Both the position numbers and the translations under genes were made by a program. DNA of 64,000 nt from Thozetella sp. PMI_491. Taxonomy: Eukaryota > Ascomycota > Sordariomycetes > Chaetosphaeriales > Chaetosphaeriaceae. The DNA lies in NCBI GenBank assembly GCA_021432635.1, contig MU270038.1, forward strand, positions 186,001 through 250,000, read 5' to 3'. The notes beneath the pieces are model-generated. The model ran no database searches. It was given only the letters and a program-made list of their open reading frames with translations, and was not told the DNA's origin. Below are positions 12,006 to 22,517 of the stretch, one piece after another. Numbering within the stretch: position 1 is the stretch's first letter; each line of letters opens with the position of its first letter.

Positions 12006-12910
12006 ATGGCTTCTACCGACGGTCGCAAGAAGGTCCGTATCGGGGTCCTAATCTGGCATCCTGATCTGACCCAGCTGCTTGATGCGGCCGCCATTGACAT
12101 GTTCGTCTTACCTTGTGTTTGAGTACCATTTTTGTCCGATATCGAGAGCATTCAAGCTCCTGCTCTCGAGACATTCCCTAAGTAGCTACATACACCTCCA
12201 CTCTAGGAAATTGCTGATACTCAGGCATAAAAGAATTGGCAGCATGAGCTTCCATTATGTTTCCCGGGTCAGCATCGTCCCCAAAGCCATCACCGACCTC
12301 GCTCCGATGATCGATATCTTCTACGTCGGGCTGCTCCAGCCCGGCGAGATGGTAGAGCTGTCATCACGGGCCCGGATCCCCATCACGCACCATATCTCGG
12401 ACCCGGTCGTTGCGCCTGGTGCTCTGGACATCGTCTTCATCCCAGGGCCAGACCCCGATGCCGAAGTGCCGAAGGAGGTGACGGCCTGGCTGGCCGCGCA
12501 CGCTAGCCGCCCCGAGACGGATATTCTGAGCGTCTGCTCGGGTGCCTACACATGCGGCGCAGCCGGGATTCTGAAGGGAAGAAATGCATGCGGTCCGCGT
12601 ATCTTTCAAGACGACCTACGCGAGAAATTCCCGGAGGCGACCTGGGTGGGTGACGAGCTCCGTTGGGTCCAAGACGGTAACATTTGGTCTAGTGGTATGT
12701 TTGAACGCCTTTTTTCTTCCCAGACACCAAGGGCATCTTACACGATGCTGACGCCAGCGCACTGCAGGCGCCGTTACTAACGGCAACGATCTTGTGGCGG
12801 CCTATGCTAGGCAGTCGCCGCACTTTCCTGATGCTATCGTTGAGATGGCTATAGAGGGCTGCGCCGTAGGAGACCGGCGGCAGCGGTTCGAGGATGCCAA
12901 ACCAAGCTAA
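12006..12910 (+). CDS. DJ-1/PfpI (class I glutamine amidotransferase-like) protein
   Basis: Exons 12006–12100, 12243–12694 and 12768–12910 give 229 residues. The fold is shown by the N-terminal strand VRIGVLIWHPDLTQLLDAA, the strand DIVFIPGPDP and the nucleophile elbow ILSVCSGAYTCGAAGILKG with Cys at about 130. The C-terminal NIWSSGAVTNGNDLVAAYA block is typical of the fungal branch of the family. Members include isonitrile hydratase-like, ThiJ and stress-related hydrolase or glyoxalase-type proteins; the substrate cannot be told from sequence. Intron 1 (12101–12242) is the least certain part. The chosen donor GTTCGT is weak, but it joins in phase to an exon starting just before MSFHYVS, and stops lie in frame if it is not spliced. 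Intron 2 (12695–12767, GTATGT…GCAG) is secure. Confidence 0.82.
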
Positions 12911-13905
12911 GGCCCCGGAGATCGATGGTCGAGACTATCGTTAGCTTATTTCCAGTCTCATCGGATCTTATGTATTACAGAACAGGGGTGTTTGAGGCGC
13001 CTGCTCGGGGCAACAGAACATATGTGCCCCACCCATCCACCTCAAGATGCCACGAAAAGAAGGGAATGGATTATGCCCCTCCTGAGTGCTAGCGTGCTTG
13101 TGTGTTTGTCTATTATTATTTACTACCCAGGTAACTCTAGAAACATTGATGCGGAAGGGCAATAACTGCTTCAGAGGGAAAGGTGACACCCACTATCTAC
13201 GTACGTCAATGACTTGCCTTATAAGCACCTTCACACTTACAATAATGCCTAGCCTTTTGGGCCTCGCCGGTATTATATCCAGTCTAGATGCTTCACATAG
13301 GATAGAGTGCCATATAGTGATTCGACCGTCCAAGGCGCGACGAACCATCGACGGTTTATTTGGAAAGACGAGAAGCGCCCCTCAGCCGGGGGGGGGGGAT
13401 CCGGCATGCTTAAAACATACAGTATTAGACAGGAAAACTCTTCGCTTGGCGTATTCGACGTTCTCTTCACGGTCGGGCCGAGCAAAGTCCCCGCCAAGCT
13501 CCATATCCAGGGGCCTCGGCCGGCAGCCGTAGAGACGCCCGATGGTCTTTCCACCACCTGAAAAATTGCGGTGAGAGAAAGGTTCTGCACGAGTGGAGCC
13601 AGCCCCCTGAAGTTTCTTTGTTGCTGGGGACAACCAGGTGGGAGATCGGGGCGGGTTGGGCTTATCGATAAGCAATGTGGGGAGCTTCGTTCGGTCTGCC
13701 TCAATTTTTTTTTTTTTTTTGCCTCGAGCCTTAAGGTACCTCCTGCTCCCCCTCGACCGAATTTTTTTTCTTCCCTCACTGGCAAAAGCATTCTTGCTTT
13801 CCATCTTTACATCCCCTGCGTATTGTCCACGCTAGATTGCAGAGCTTTTCCTCCCAGCATAAAAGCGTTGGATTTTCAATAAAACATAATCCCTTCGCCG
13901 CCGCA
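12911..13905. other. Intergenic region upstream of the FKBP gene
   Basis: No gene seen. It contains a run of 16 T at 13705–13720 and pyrimidine-rich sequence between about 13690 and 13810, which probably belongs to the FKBP promoter and leader. Confidence 0.5.
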
Positions 13906-15527
13906 ATGTCGTCGTTGTTGCCTGTCGCCCTCTACGGACTCGAGGTCCCTCCTGGAGAGACCTTGGTCCCTGCGGCCATTGAGTTTCCTGCCACGGTGAG
14001 CTTCTAGCACCTTATTCGTATCTACCTGTCTTCTTCTGGTCTTTCCTGCTGACAATTGAGCCTAGATCCGCATCACCATGGCTGCCATTGACCCCACCCA
14101 ACCTCCTGAGACTGACTCGGAGGGCAACGTTCCCTCCGTTCCCCGTTCCACACTGAAGCTTGTTAAGACCCGGGGCTACGACGGCGAGGATGACGAGGAT
14201 GATGAGGAGGCCGATGAATATCTCGAGTCCCTCCTTGCTAACGCCGAGGATGATGACGACGATGACGAGGAAGACGACGAGGAGGACGACGAGGACGAGG
14301 CAGAGGAACCCAATGGTGGCCCGAGCGACCCCGCCAAGTCCAAGAAGGCCCGTCGTGAGGCTGCACTCAAGAAGCTTCTCGAGGCTGCCGAGGAGGAGTC
14401 AGACGAGGAGATGGAGGACGCCGATGCCAAGGCCAACGGAGTCAAGAAGGGCAAAGAGAAGGCCAGCGATGATGATGAGGACGACTCAGAGGATGATGAC
14501 TCGGATGATGGCTTTGACCTCGAGGAGTATGTCGTGTGCACCCTCGACACCGAGCGGGTAAGTGTCTTTGATCTTACACAGCATTTCTAGGGAACCCCGC
14601 AGCTGACAAGTGCCTCAGAATTACCAGCAGACCCTGGACATCACTGTCGGCGAGAACGAGAGGGTCTTTTTCATCGTCTCGGGCACCCATGCCGTTCATC
14701 TCACTGGCAACTACGTCGTTCACGAAGACGATGAGGACGATGATTCCGACGACGAGGAGGATGATGAAGACTATGACCTTCCTCCCGGCCTTGAAGACAT
14801 CCTGGATGATTCCGACGTGAGCGACGAGCTTGATGCGATTGAGCGTATCGAGGAGATTGAAGAGGACGAGGAGGAGGCCCCCAAGCTGGTGGCCGCCGAG
14901 TCCAAGAAGAGCAAGAAACGCCCGGCTGAGGATGAGGCTGAAGGCCTCGACGAGCTCATTGCTAAGGATGAGTCGAAGCTGAGCAAGAAGCAGCTCAAGA
15001 AGCTCAAGAACAACAAGGGGGAGGCCGTCGCCAGCGAGAAGGAGACCACCCCCAAGAGCGATAAGAAGGTCCAATTCGCCAAGAACCTTGAGCAGGGACC
15101 CACCGGCCCAGCCAAGGACAAGGCGGCTCCTGGCGTCAAGGTGGTCCAGGGCGTCACCATCGACGACCGAAAGCCTGGCAAAGGCCGCACTGTCAAGTCT
15201 GGGGACAAGGTCGGCATGCGCTACATTGGCAAGCTCGAGAACGGCAAGGTGTTCGACTGTAAGCAACATGCTGCATAAAAATACCGTCCTATCATGTGGT
15301 CAAAGCTAATAAGATGCACAGCAAACAAGAAGGGGGCGCCGTTCACCTTCAAGGTCGGCAAGGGGGAAGTCATCAAGGGCTGGGATATCGGCATCGAGGG
15401 CATGTCCGTAGGCGGTGAGCGCCGGCTGACCATCCCGGCACACCACGCCTATGGCAGCAAGTCGTTGCCTGGCATCCCCGCGAACAGCACGCTCATCTTT
15501 GACGTGAAGCTTCTCGAGATCAAGTAA
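13906..15527 (+). CDS. FPR4: Nuclear FK506-binding prolyl isomerase with acidic nucleoplasmin-like N-terminus (Fpr3/Fpr4 type)
   Basis: Exons 13906–13995, 14066–14557, 14619–15258 and 15322–15527 give 475 residues. The N-terminus ([18 protein letters not shown]) begins a nucleoplasmin-like β-fold continued by [20 protein letters not shown] and [11 protein letters not shown]-type strands. It is interrupted by long Asp/Glu tracts (about 60–80, 140–155 and 220–245) that suit histone or basic-protein binding. A Lys-rich linker follows. From about 365 is the FKBP peptidyl-prolyl cis-trans isomerase domain: [56 protein letters not shown]. It probably acts in the nucleus or nucleolus as a histone chaperone and proline isomerase, by analogy with yeast Fpr3 and Fpr4; I cannot separate those two orthologies. 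All introns are 61–70 nt with good splice words. Confidence 0.93.
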
Positions 15528-16435
15528 ATGCACGTTTGATGGTGGTCACGCCTCTCTTGTGGGGGTGTCGATGCGACAGCGCATGTCTGAATGGCCGGGA
15601 GAGCCAGGCTGGTGCTAATACCCAACAAAGTCGCACACGTCTCCTGTATTCTATGCCAATTTGCTTGCTCTTTCCGTGCCCTTTCCGGACTTCGTGCCCT
15701 GGGTTTCCTGCCCCCTGGCTTGTCATTTCCGTTTCCCTTTCCTTTTTCCCTCCCCTTTTCTTTTCAACTCGATTTCCTTGCTCTCTCGACGATACCTTCG
15801 GCCATGACGATGAGGACCTTCGACCTGCGCGCTGTCCGCAAGGATCCGGTCTCCTTGACGCGGGAAGTGGACGATGTCGGATGGGATGACGAGGCCTGCA
15901 TTGCATATATTATGGCGCATAAAAGCTGATTTGGGAAGAAGGGGCTCAAGAAACTATTCGGCGTCGTTGAGGCACATCAGTGGTATATTCCACAGTGCGC
16001 GAGTATCTAAGTACGCTCGGTAGCTCAGATACTCCTTCTTGAGAAATAAAATCCCTCGTGTTAATCACTTCCCGCTTTGTTTCCTAGTGATGACGTGAAT
16101 GTAGCCGCCCTGGACAGCAATGATCCAGGCTACACCTTCCGTTTCGCCCGCCTGTAATAATGTAGGCGGCTCCTCCCTCAGCCCCGCTGTCGAGTCTCGC
16201 TGCTCTTGCTAGCCGTACATACCTCGCCGTGAGACAGGCGACACAACAACACATGCTAGCATATTGACACTCCTGTTTCTTGAGCCGTGCTCCCTCAGCC
16301 ACGTAATCATCTCCGCTCGGGCAGAATGCGAAGGTGCTCAGCAGCAGCTACAATCTTTTGCTATACTTGAGCACACGCTGAACAACCCATATTCATAAAA
16401 CCCCCAACACTTTGTAGTATTGGAGTCTCAGCGCG
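15528..16435. other. Intergenic region between FKBP and the NDR-type kinase
   Basis: A CT-rich tract lies at 15700–15790. A 41-codon ORF (15804–15929, plus, MTMRTFDLRAVRKDPV…) starts in GCCATGA context but has no recognised homology and may be chance or a uORF-like element. Nothing else seen. Confidence 0.45.
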
Positions 16436-19400
16436 ATGAAGAGACGACTGGCAGCCGAGCCAAGACCTGAGGTTTCAACTGACAAGCAGGTCGGTGCAGA
16501 CACAGCTCACGCTCTTGAAAGTCGCTGGAACAACTAGTGGGTGTCACCACACGGCCACGATCGCTCCCTTCCTAAGATCAGGAGGCAAGATTCTAGAATA
16601 AAGTTGGCAGCGTCAGCCATCAAGCTCATCACGTCAAGCGGCCACTTGAGTAAGAGATTCCTAGGCGTGTACAGTGGCATCAATTTGCTAATATGGTCAG
16701 CAACCGACAAGTCTCTGCTAGAAACTCCCGGATCTCCTCTGGGGCTATCGACCAACCCTGGAACAAGATCCATCCTAGCAACTGGCCTCGAGAAGATGTC
16801 GATGCTCATTCGCTCTCCGGTTGAGCCCACGGTGATCTGTCGTAGCAAGTCCAAGACTCGCCCTTCCCTACAGACCATCCGGCCCGGCCCCTCGGCAGTC
16901 TTCAGGCCCGAGACAAGCTCATCAGCTAGCCCCTTTAATTCGGGCACCCATTCGAGCAAGAAAAGCTCAGGAAATTTGCCGAACGACTCAACAGGCCAGA
17001 CATCTCTCGACTCTTCCAAGTTCCAGGGCTCTCTAACAAGCAAGGGGATCTGTGCTCCCGACCCAGAGAGAAAGTTCCATCAAGGCAACAGCTCGGGGAC
17101 AAGAATAAGCACACGCTCTAGTCCGGATAGTACACTAACGACAATCCAGGAAGTAGCTATCGATCCAGTCACTCCGAGCATCGTGACGGTCGAACGGACG
17201 GCCGCCGCTAAAATATACCTGGAAACCTACTTCAATGAAAAGCTCCAGACACCTGGCCCGCGGGACCTGCGCCTTCAGTTGCTTGAAGCGGAGCTGTACG
17301 CACGTGGTGGGAGCTTGGCAGCAACAGATGAGGTTGCCGTGCGGCGGAAGTTCTACCGCCGTGAGACCGAGCACCTACGAGAGATGCGAGCCATGAAGAC
17401 GCGGAGCATCCGGTCGCTGCAAGTGGAGCGAGAGGGAGCGGCGGGCTGTCCTGTGGACGACTACGAGGTTGTCAAAGTTTTAGGTAAAGGGAGCTTTGGG
17501 GTGGTTAGGCTCGTGAGGGAAAAGCATACTCACAGAGACAGCGGATACGGAACAGACGGATGGTCGGACGTCGAGAAGAGGCAGGTTTACGCCATGAAGG
17601 TGATACGAAAGTCCGACATGATTCGGACGAGCCAAGAGGGCCACCTCAGAGCCGAAAGAGACCTCCTTGTCGCGTCCGAAGGGTCAAAATGGTAGGCAAG
17701 CCCTGGGAAGTACTTTCCTCATACATTGATAAAAAACTTTTGACACGAAAAATTATCTCACACGGCTGTCGGTAGGATTGTACCTCTCGTTGCCAGCTTC
17801 CAGGACACCGCAAACTTATACTTGCTGATGGAATATATGCCCGGAGGTGACTTTCTCGGCCTCCTAATCCGAGAGAACATACTCCAGGAGCCGGTAGCGC
17901 GCTTCTACGTTGCAGAAATGATCGTCTGCGTCGAGGCGACGCACGCGCTAAAGTGTATCCACCGCGATATCAAGCCAGACAACTTCCTCATCTCAGCGTC
18001 GGGGCACCTCAAGATCGGCGACTTCGGTCTAGCGTTCGACGGACACTGGGGCCACGATACAGCCTACTACAGCAGCCATCGTTACAGCTTGCTCGAGAAA
18101 CTTGGTATCCAGGTTGATGGCGACAGGCAGGACCGCAGCGACAACCGCAGCACGCAAAAGTTAGCGAGCCTGAGCCAGGTGCAGGGCATAGAGAGGCACA
18201 ATCGCAAGGACGCCGATGACGGCGGCGAGCCCTTGCTGAATTGGCGCAACCGCTGTGGCATCCGCACTTCGGCCCTGAGTGTTATCGGCACAAGCCAGTA
18301 CATGGCACCAGAGGTGGTGGAGGGGAGAAAGTATGATGCCCGCTGCGACTGGTGGAGTATCGGCATCATACTGTACGAGTGTCTCTATGGCCACACCCCT
18401 TTCCTCGCCGAGGAAGGGCGCGCGACAACGAAGCAGAATATCCTGGTAAGTCAATAAAAGGCCCCAGAGGCGGGCCAAACTAAGCATTCCTGCCTAGAAA
18501 CACAAAGAAAAGTTTGGATTCCCGGCTCGGCCACCTATATCTCACCGCTGCCAGCATCTGATGGCCTCACTCATCCAAGACCGAGAGACACGTCTGTGCT
18601 CGAAGCGTTATCGATTCAAGGATCTTTGTTCCGCATCGTCCTCCTCCAGCTCCAAGGAGGCAGCTGTAGCCGCGAGCAGCAACCCTAGCCCCGATAAAAA
18701 AGGACCGCGCGACTTCGCCGGCCGCTATGTGTTTCCATACGACGCCGAGGACATAAAGGCGCACAAGTGGTTCAAGGGAATCCCCTGGGACCGCCTGCAT
18801 GAGGTCGAGCCTCCTCACATCCCCCAAATAAGAGCGCCAGACGACACGCACTATTTCGACGAGGAGGACGAAATCTCGGACTGGAGCGAGAGCCAGACGT
18901 CAGAGGCATCGTTTGACTATATAACGATGCCATCGCAAGCCCCAGTGGCGGTGTCTCATGGATACTCCCAGATGACATCTTCAGTTTCAAGGCCAGTATG
19001 GCAGCACCACCAGCAACCGCCGCAGCTTTTTACGACCCTGGCTAGCCAGGAGATACTGGGATCAGCAATGGGCGCCACCCGCGCTGACTTCCGGGCGCGG
19101 CAAAGGGAGCAAGAAGCGCGAGCAGCGCTTCGAGGGCTCCGGCGATCTATCCAGCGATGGGCGTTGGCGGCTATCGCGACCCCCTATGACACGCAACGCC
19201 TACACAACATAGACATACAGATTGAAAGCTTTCCCCAGCTGGCGGTGCACGAGAGAACCCTGCTCAAGCACTTTGTACGAATGTTTAGGAAGCGCGAGAA
19301 GAAAAGACCTCGTGACCGCCTCCTTAGAGATCGCAATACCCGAGGCGTCGCCATGGAGGTACGCAAGAAGACGGCTTTCTTAGGGTACACATGGCGCCGA

Positions 19401-19658
19401 ATGAGACCTCTGCGGGACATCCTAGTATTACCTGACGAGGCCCAAGACGAGAATGAGGCGCCGGGGGTGGAGTTTTCAGAAGGTGAAGAGGGCGGGGGCG
19501 TAATTCATTGCAGCGGTGACACGGCGGTTGGGAGCGGAAGCAGCTGGGGTGGGCTTGACGGCGCTGGAGGAGGTGATGCATGTTACGACTACGGCCGCTT
19601 CGACTTCCCGGCCATGAGAGCGCTGTATCATCATCAAGCGCGGATGAGCTGGCAGTGA
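16436..19658 (+). CDS. NDR-type AGC serine/threonine protein kinase
   Basis: Secure exons run from 16796 or earlier to 17691, then 17776–18445 and 18498–19658 (908 residues from ATG 16796). A longer model starts at ATG 16436, splices a 48-nt intron (16490–16537) that removes an in-frame TAG, and gives 1012 residues; it is less certain. Residue numbers below use the short form. About 145–215 form an N-terminal regulatory helix region (YLETYFNEKLQTPGPRDLRL…REMRAMKTRS) like the Mob-binding segment of NDR kinases. The catalytic domain begins at about 222: VLGKGSFGVVRLV, YAMKVIRKSDM, CIHRDIKPDNFLI, GDFGLAF, then GTSQYMAPEVVEG. About 90 residues are inserted between DFG and APE, an NDR/LATS feature. 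The C-terminal hydrophobic motif is FLGYTW at about 816. Likely roles are polarity or morphogenesis signalling; the exact orthologue is not assigned. Confidence 0.88.
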
Positions 19659-19943
19659 GCTGTAGAAGTGACGGGTTGCGGCGTCTTCACGACCGTGGCG
19701 ACAGGATCGTGTGAGCTTCCGGATACAGATTGTGAAGGGATGCGAGTGCCATTCCTAGGATCATTGCTAGACGTTTTCTCTCCCCGAGCTGTACACTACC
19801 ATCGGCCCAAGCAGCAATTAGACATTATGACCTTATTCTTCACCCCAAGCCGTAGTAGAGCCGAGATTCAGAAGGTCTAGCAGGAGGCATTGGGTCTTTA
19901 TTAGGTCTGACGCAGCTCTCGCCGAATCATACTCGTCTGCGGC

Positions 19944-21601
19944 TCACCAGCCCGGATCGTCGCCCTCGCGCACCTCCTCGCCCGGTGCTGCACCGCCTGA
20001 TGCCATAGCCTTCGCGTTCATGATCTCCCATTCAAACTCCTTGAGCGCCCTCAGCTCCCAGTTGAAGAACACCAACGAGATGAGCCCGTCCACCGTCCCC
20101 GTCGTGAGCACCAGACTGCTCACCAGCATGAGGATGAAGGCGACGAAGTTCGCCGGGCTGAACCACACAGCAATCCAGCACGCGATGGTCACCGCCACCG
20201 ATACGAAGAAGTGTACCCCGCGCCAGAATTGCTGACTCCGTTCGCGAGCGACGTACCTGTAAGTGATGCGCAAAATCTCATCGTACGCCGACCCGGGCAG
20301 GCCACGGTCGTCGTCGTCGGTGGCGAAGGCGGCGAGCTGGGCGTCGAAATTCATGGGGCCCAGCAACTCGCTTCCTGTGGGGCTCTGGAGGTACGTGCCG
20401 TTGTGCAAGGCTTGCTGCTCGCCATCCTCGGTGCTGGCGTTCTCGCTGCTGCGCGTCTCGGGCTTCTCGCGGTTGGACGAAGCGGTGGCGGCAGACCGCC
20501 TGGCCGGATCATGCGAGTGAAACACCAGTGTGGCCTCGACAGCAAAATGGTCGCTGAGCGAGCACCCCAGCTTGGGATGGGGTTTGGTCATGCCCACCTT
20601 GGCGTGCTTGACCACCCATCCCTCGATGGGCACCCCGCGCAGGTCATGGTCGGCATGGCTCGGGGGACCACCGTAACTAGCAAAGACGTAGTCTATCCTC
20701 TTCCCCTGCGGATCGGGCCTGTCCGGCGGGATCTCAATCTTGGCCGCTCGCTTCTGGTCGGCCTTGCTCCAACGCCACGTGTTGAAGACACTGTCGGCCG
20801 TCGCCCCGTTCTCGACCAGGTTGAACTCGCCTGTCGGAACGGGGCGCCGCCGGGCGCGCTCAGGCGCCTGCAGCGAATTGCCTACCGAGCTGTCCGGGTG
20901 TAGCACGCGCCAGACATCCTTTACCGGCGCGTGGGCGGTGACGATGCGGTGAGCCAGGGAGAGGGGAATCATGTTGAAGTCCCCCAAACCGAGCACAAGA
21001 TGGCCGCGCTCGGCCGCGCCGCGCATGAGCTTGGCCACCTCCCAGGATTGCGCGAGGTCGTGGCACAGGTAGGAATCCTTGGCCTGACCCTCCTCATACG
21101 GCGCATGGGTCTGCCGATTCATCGTCAGCGTAGATAAGGGGCGAGGAATCTCCCCAGCAGCAAGGAGCCGGCTGGGCTCACATGAGTATTAAAGACCTCG
21201 ACCACGTCTCTGCTCCCGGGTCCGTAGCGGATCTTTGCGCAAGCCACTCCCTTTCCGACGTACCAGTCGCCGCGCCAGAAGGCCGTTGGCCGGCCGTTCA
21301 GGGGATACTTGAACATGGTGCTCTCCTCGATGGGCCATCTCGACAGAATAGCAAGGCCGCCGCCGAATGCAGCGCTATTATAGAACTTTCCATATGGGAG
21401 GATGAAGCGGGTTTCCCTACGCACACTCTGGTAGTCCTCTTGGGTGAAGCACTCCTGCAGAGCGACGATGTGGGGCTGGGGGTTGGCGGCGGCGAGCTGG
21501 CGGCCAATCTCGGTGATGCGCTCGTTGCGGAGCTTGGAGATGTACTTGATGCCCCAGACGTTGAGGCTTACCACGTTGATCTCGGTCGGCAGCTCCTCCA
21601 T
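19944..21601 (-). CDS. ISC1: Inositol phosphosphingolipid phospholipase C (neutral sphingomyelinase type)
   Basis: Exons 21601–21182 and 21110–19944 give 528 residues; the 71-nt intron 21181–21111 (GTGAGC…GCAG) joins to restore VFNTHTHAPYEEG. The enzyme hydrolyses complex inositol sphingolipids to ceramide. The endonuclease/exonuclease/phosphatase fold shows VVSLNVWGIK, the Mg-binding Glu in VALQECFTQED, GGGLAILSRWPI, GLGDFNMIPLS, GKRIDYVFAS and the catalytic SLSDHFAVEA. A low-complexity linker is followed by two adjacent membrane spans (HFFVSVAVTIACWIAVWF; FVAFILMLVSSLVLTTG) that anchor it, as in yeast Isc1. It is convergent with the kinase gene (285 nt between stops) and divergent from the WD40 gene. 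A C/G homopolymer tract lies about 29–52 nt upstream of the ATG, in the presumed leader. Confidence 0.93.
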
Positions 21602-22517
21602 GGCGCGCTGGATCCGGAGGCCGACTTTTGGGGGGGCGGGGGGGGGGGGGGGGTAGATGAAATAAATTTAAGGGTAACAGCAGGGCGAAGGGTCGGAGAG
21701 AGACAGATGCGAGAGACAGATTCTTTGAGGGTTGGTGCAGTGAGGTGAAGAAGGGTTTTGGGGTAAGTCTTCTAGTGAGGATAAGGTGAGTGGCGGAGGT
21801 TGAGCAGATGACTTTTCAGGCTTGGTTGCTCTAGTAGTGTACGGCCCGAGGATTCCGACATGGACGTTCTGATCTTGTGGTCATGTTTTACAACGATTGT
21901 TCTTACAGTTCACCCAATCGTCGTGCTGGACTATACATTGGTCAAAAATAATAAGAGAAACAGAGGGGAAGGAAGAGAGGGGGAAAAAAAGGAAAAGGGG
22001 CGAAACGGGGTGATATATGGCGGGTTAGGGAGAGCTGTAACGACTCCGATATATTAAAGGATGCTGTGGTATAAGGGAAGGTAGTGTAGCAGTTCACGTA
22101 TGAGCGTGTGGTCGCTGCGGCCTGGGAATTGCCGCCGCTCGAGGGTCGCAAAGGGTGTCGGCCAGAAAGTCCACGAAGGGAAGCTGCGCTGGACCCCGTC
22201 TTATGCAAACACGCGTTCAAGAGTGAATGACCAGTGGCGGGGCCGGCCTCGAACCCCGATTCCTCGGTGCATTGGCAGAGCTTGGTCCCTTGTAATCTCG
22301 TCTCACGAGGCCAACCCTGCGTCGCGACCATTGGCCAATCCAGCCCCACCTCCAAAGTTCCCTAGCGCGCCTTTCAGGCTCGATCGTCACAAGCTTTCTG
22401 GGTTCTTCAGCCTTGCGGATGCACTCACCCCAAACTCAGAATTTCAACCCCCCCAACCGCAGGGGTCCCGCCGCCGTCCAGGCTCAACCACAAACCACCG
22501 CGAACACAGGCCGCGCC
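21602..22517. promoter_or_regulatory. Divergent promoter region ISC1/SWD3
   Basis: A 916-bp head-to-head region. It has a near-perfect G run (21630–21653, one C at 21637), a purine-rich strip at about 21945–22005, a TATATTAAAG word near 22050 and a TTGGCCAAT word near 22330 that contains a CCAAT box. tRNA-like words at 22236–22300 do not fold into a tRNA. Confidence 0.55.
21630..21653 (+). repeat. Poly-G tract in the ISC1 5' leader
   Basis: Twenty-four bases of G with a single C. On the ISC1 sense strand this is a C run about 29 nt upstream of the start codon, so it could form a G-quadruplex on the template strand or affect transcription and replication. Confidence 0.9.

Noticed and set aside
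14176-15269. Ser-rich and Leu-rich minus-strand ORFs opposite the FKBP gene
   Set aside because: They are the complements of Asp/Glu-codon tracts (GAC/GAG/GAT) in the real gene.
22236-22300. tRNA-like words (CTCGAACCCC, TTGGCAGAGC, CTTGTAA)
   Set aside because: Arms on neither strand pair into an acceptor, T and anticodon stem; the T-stem pairs at most four of five positions and the order of arms is wrong.
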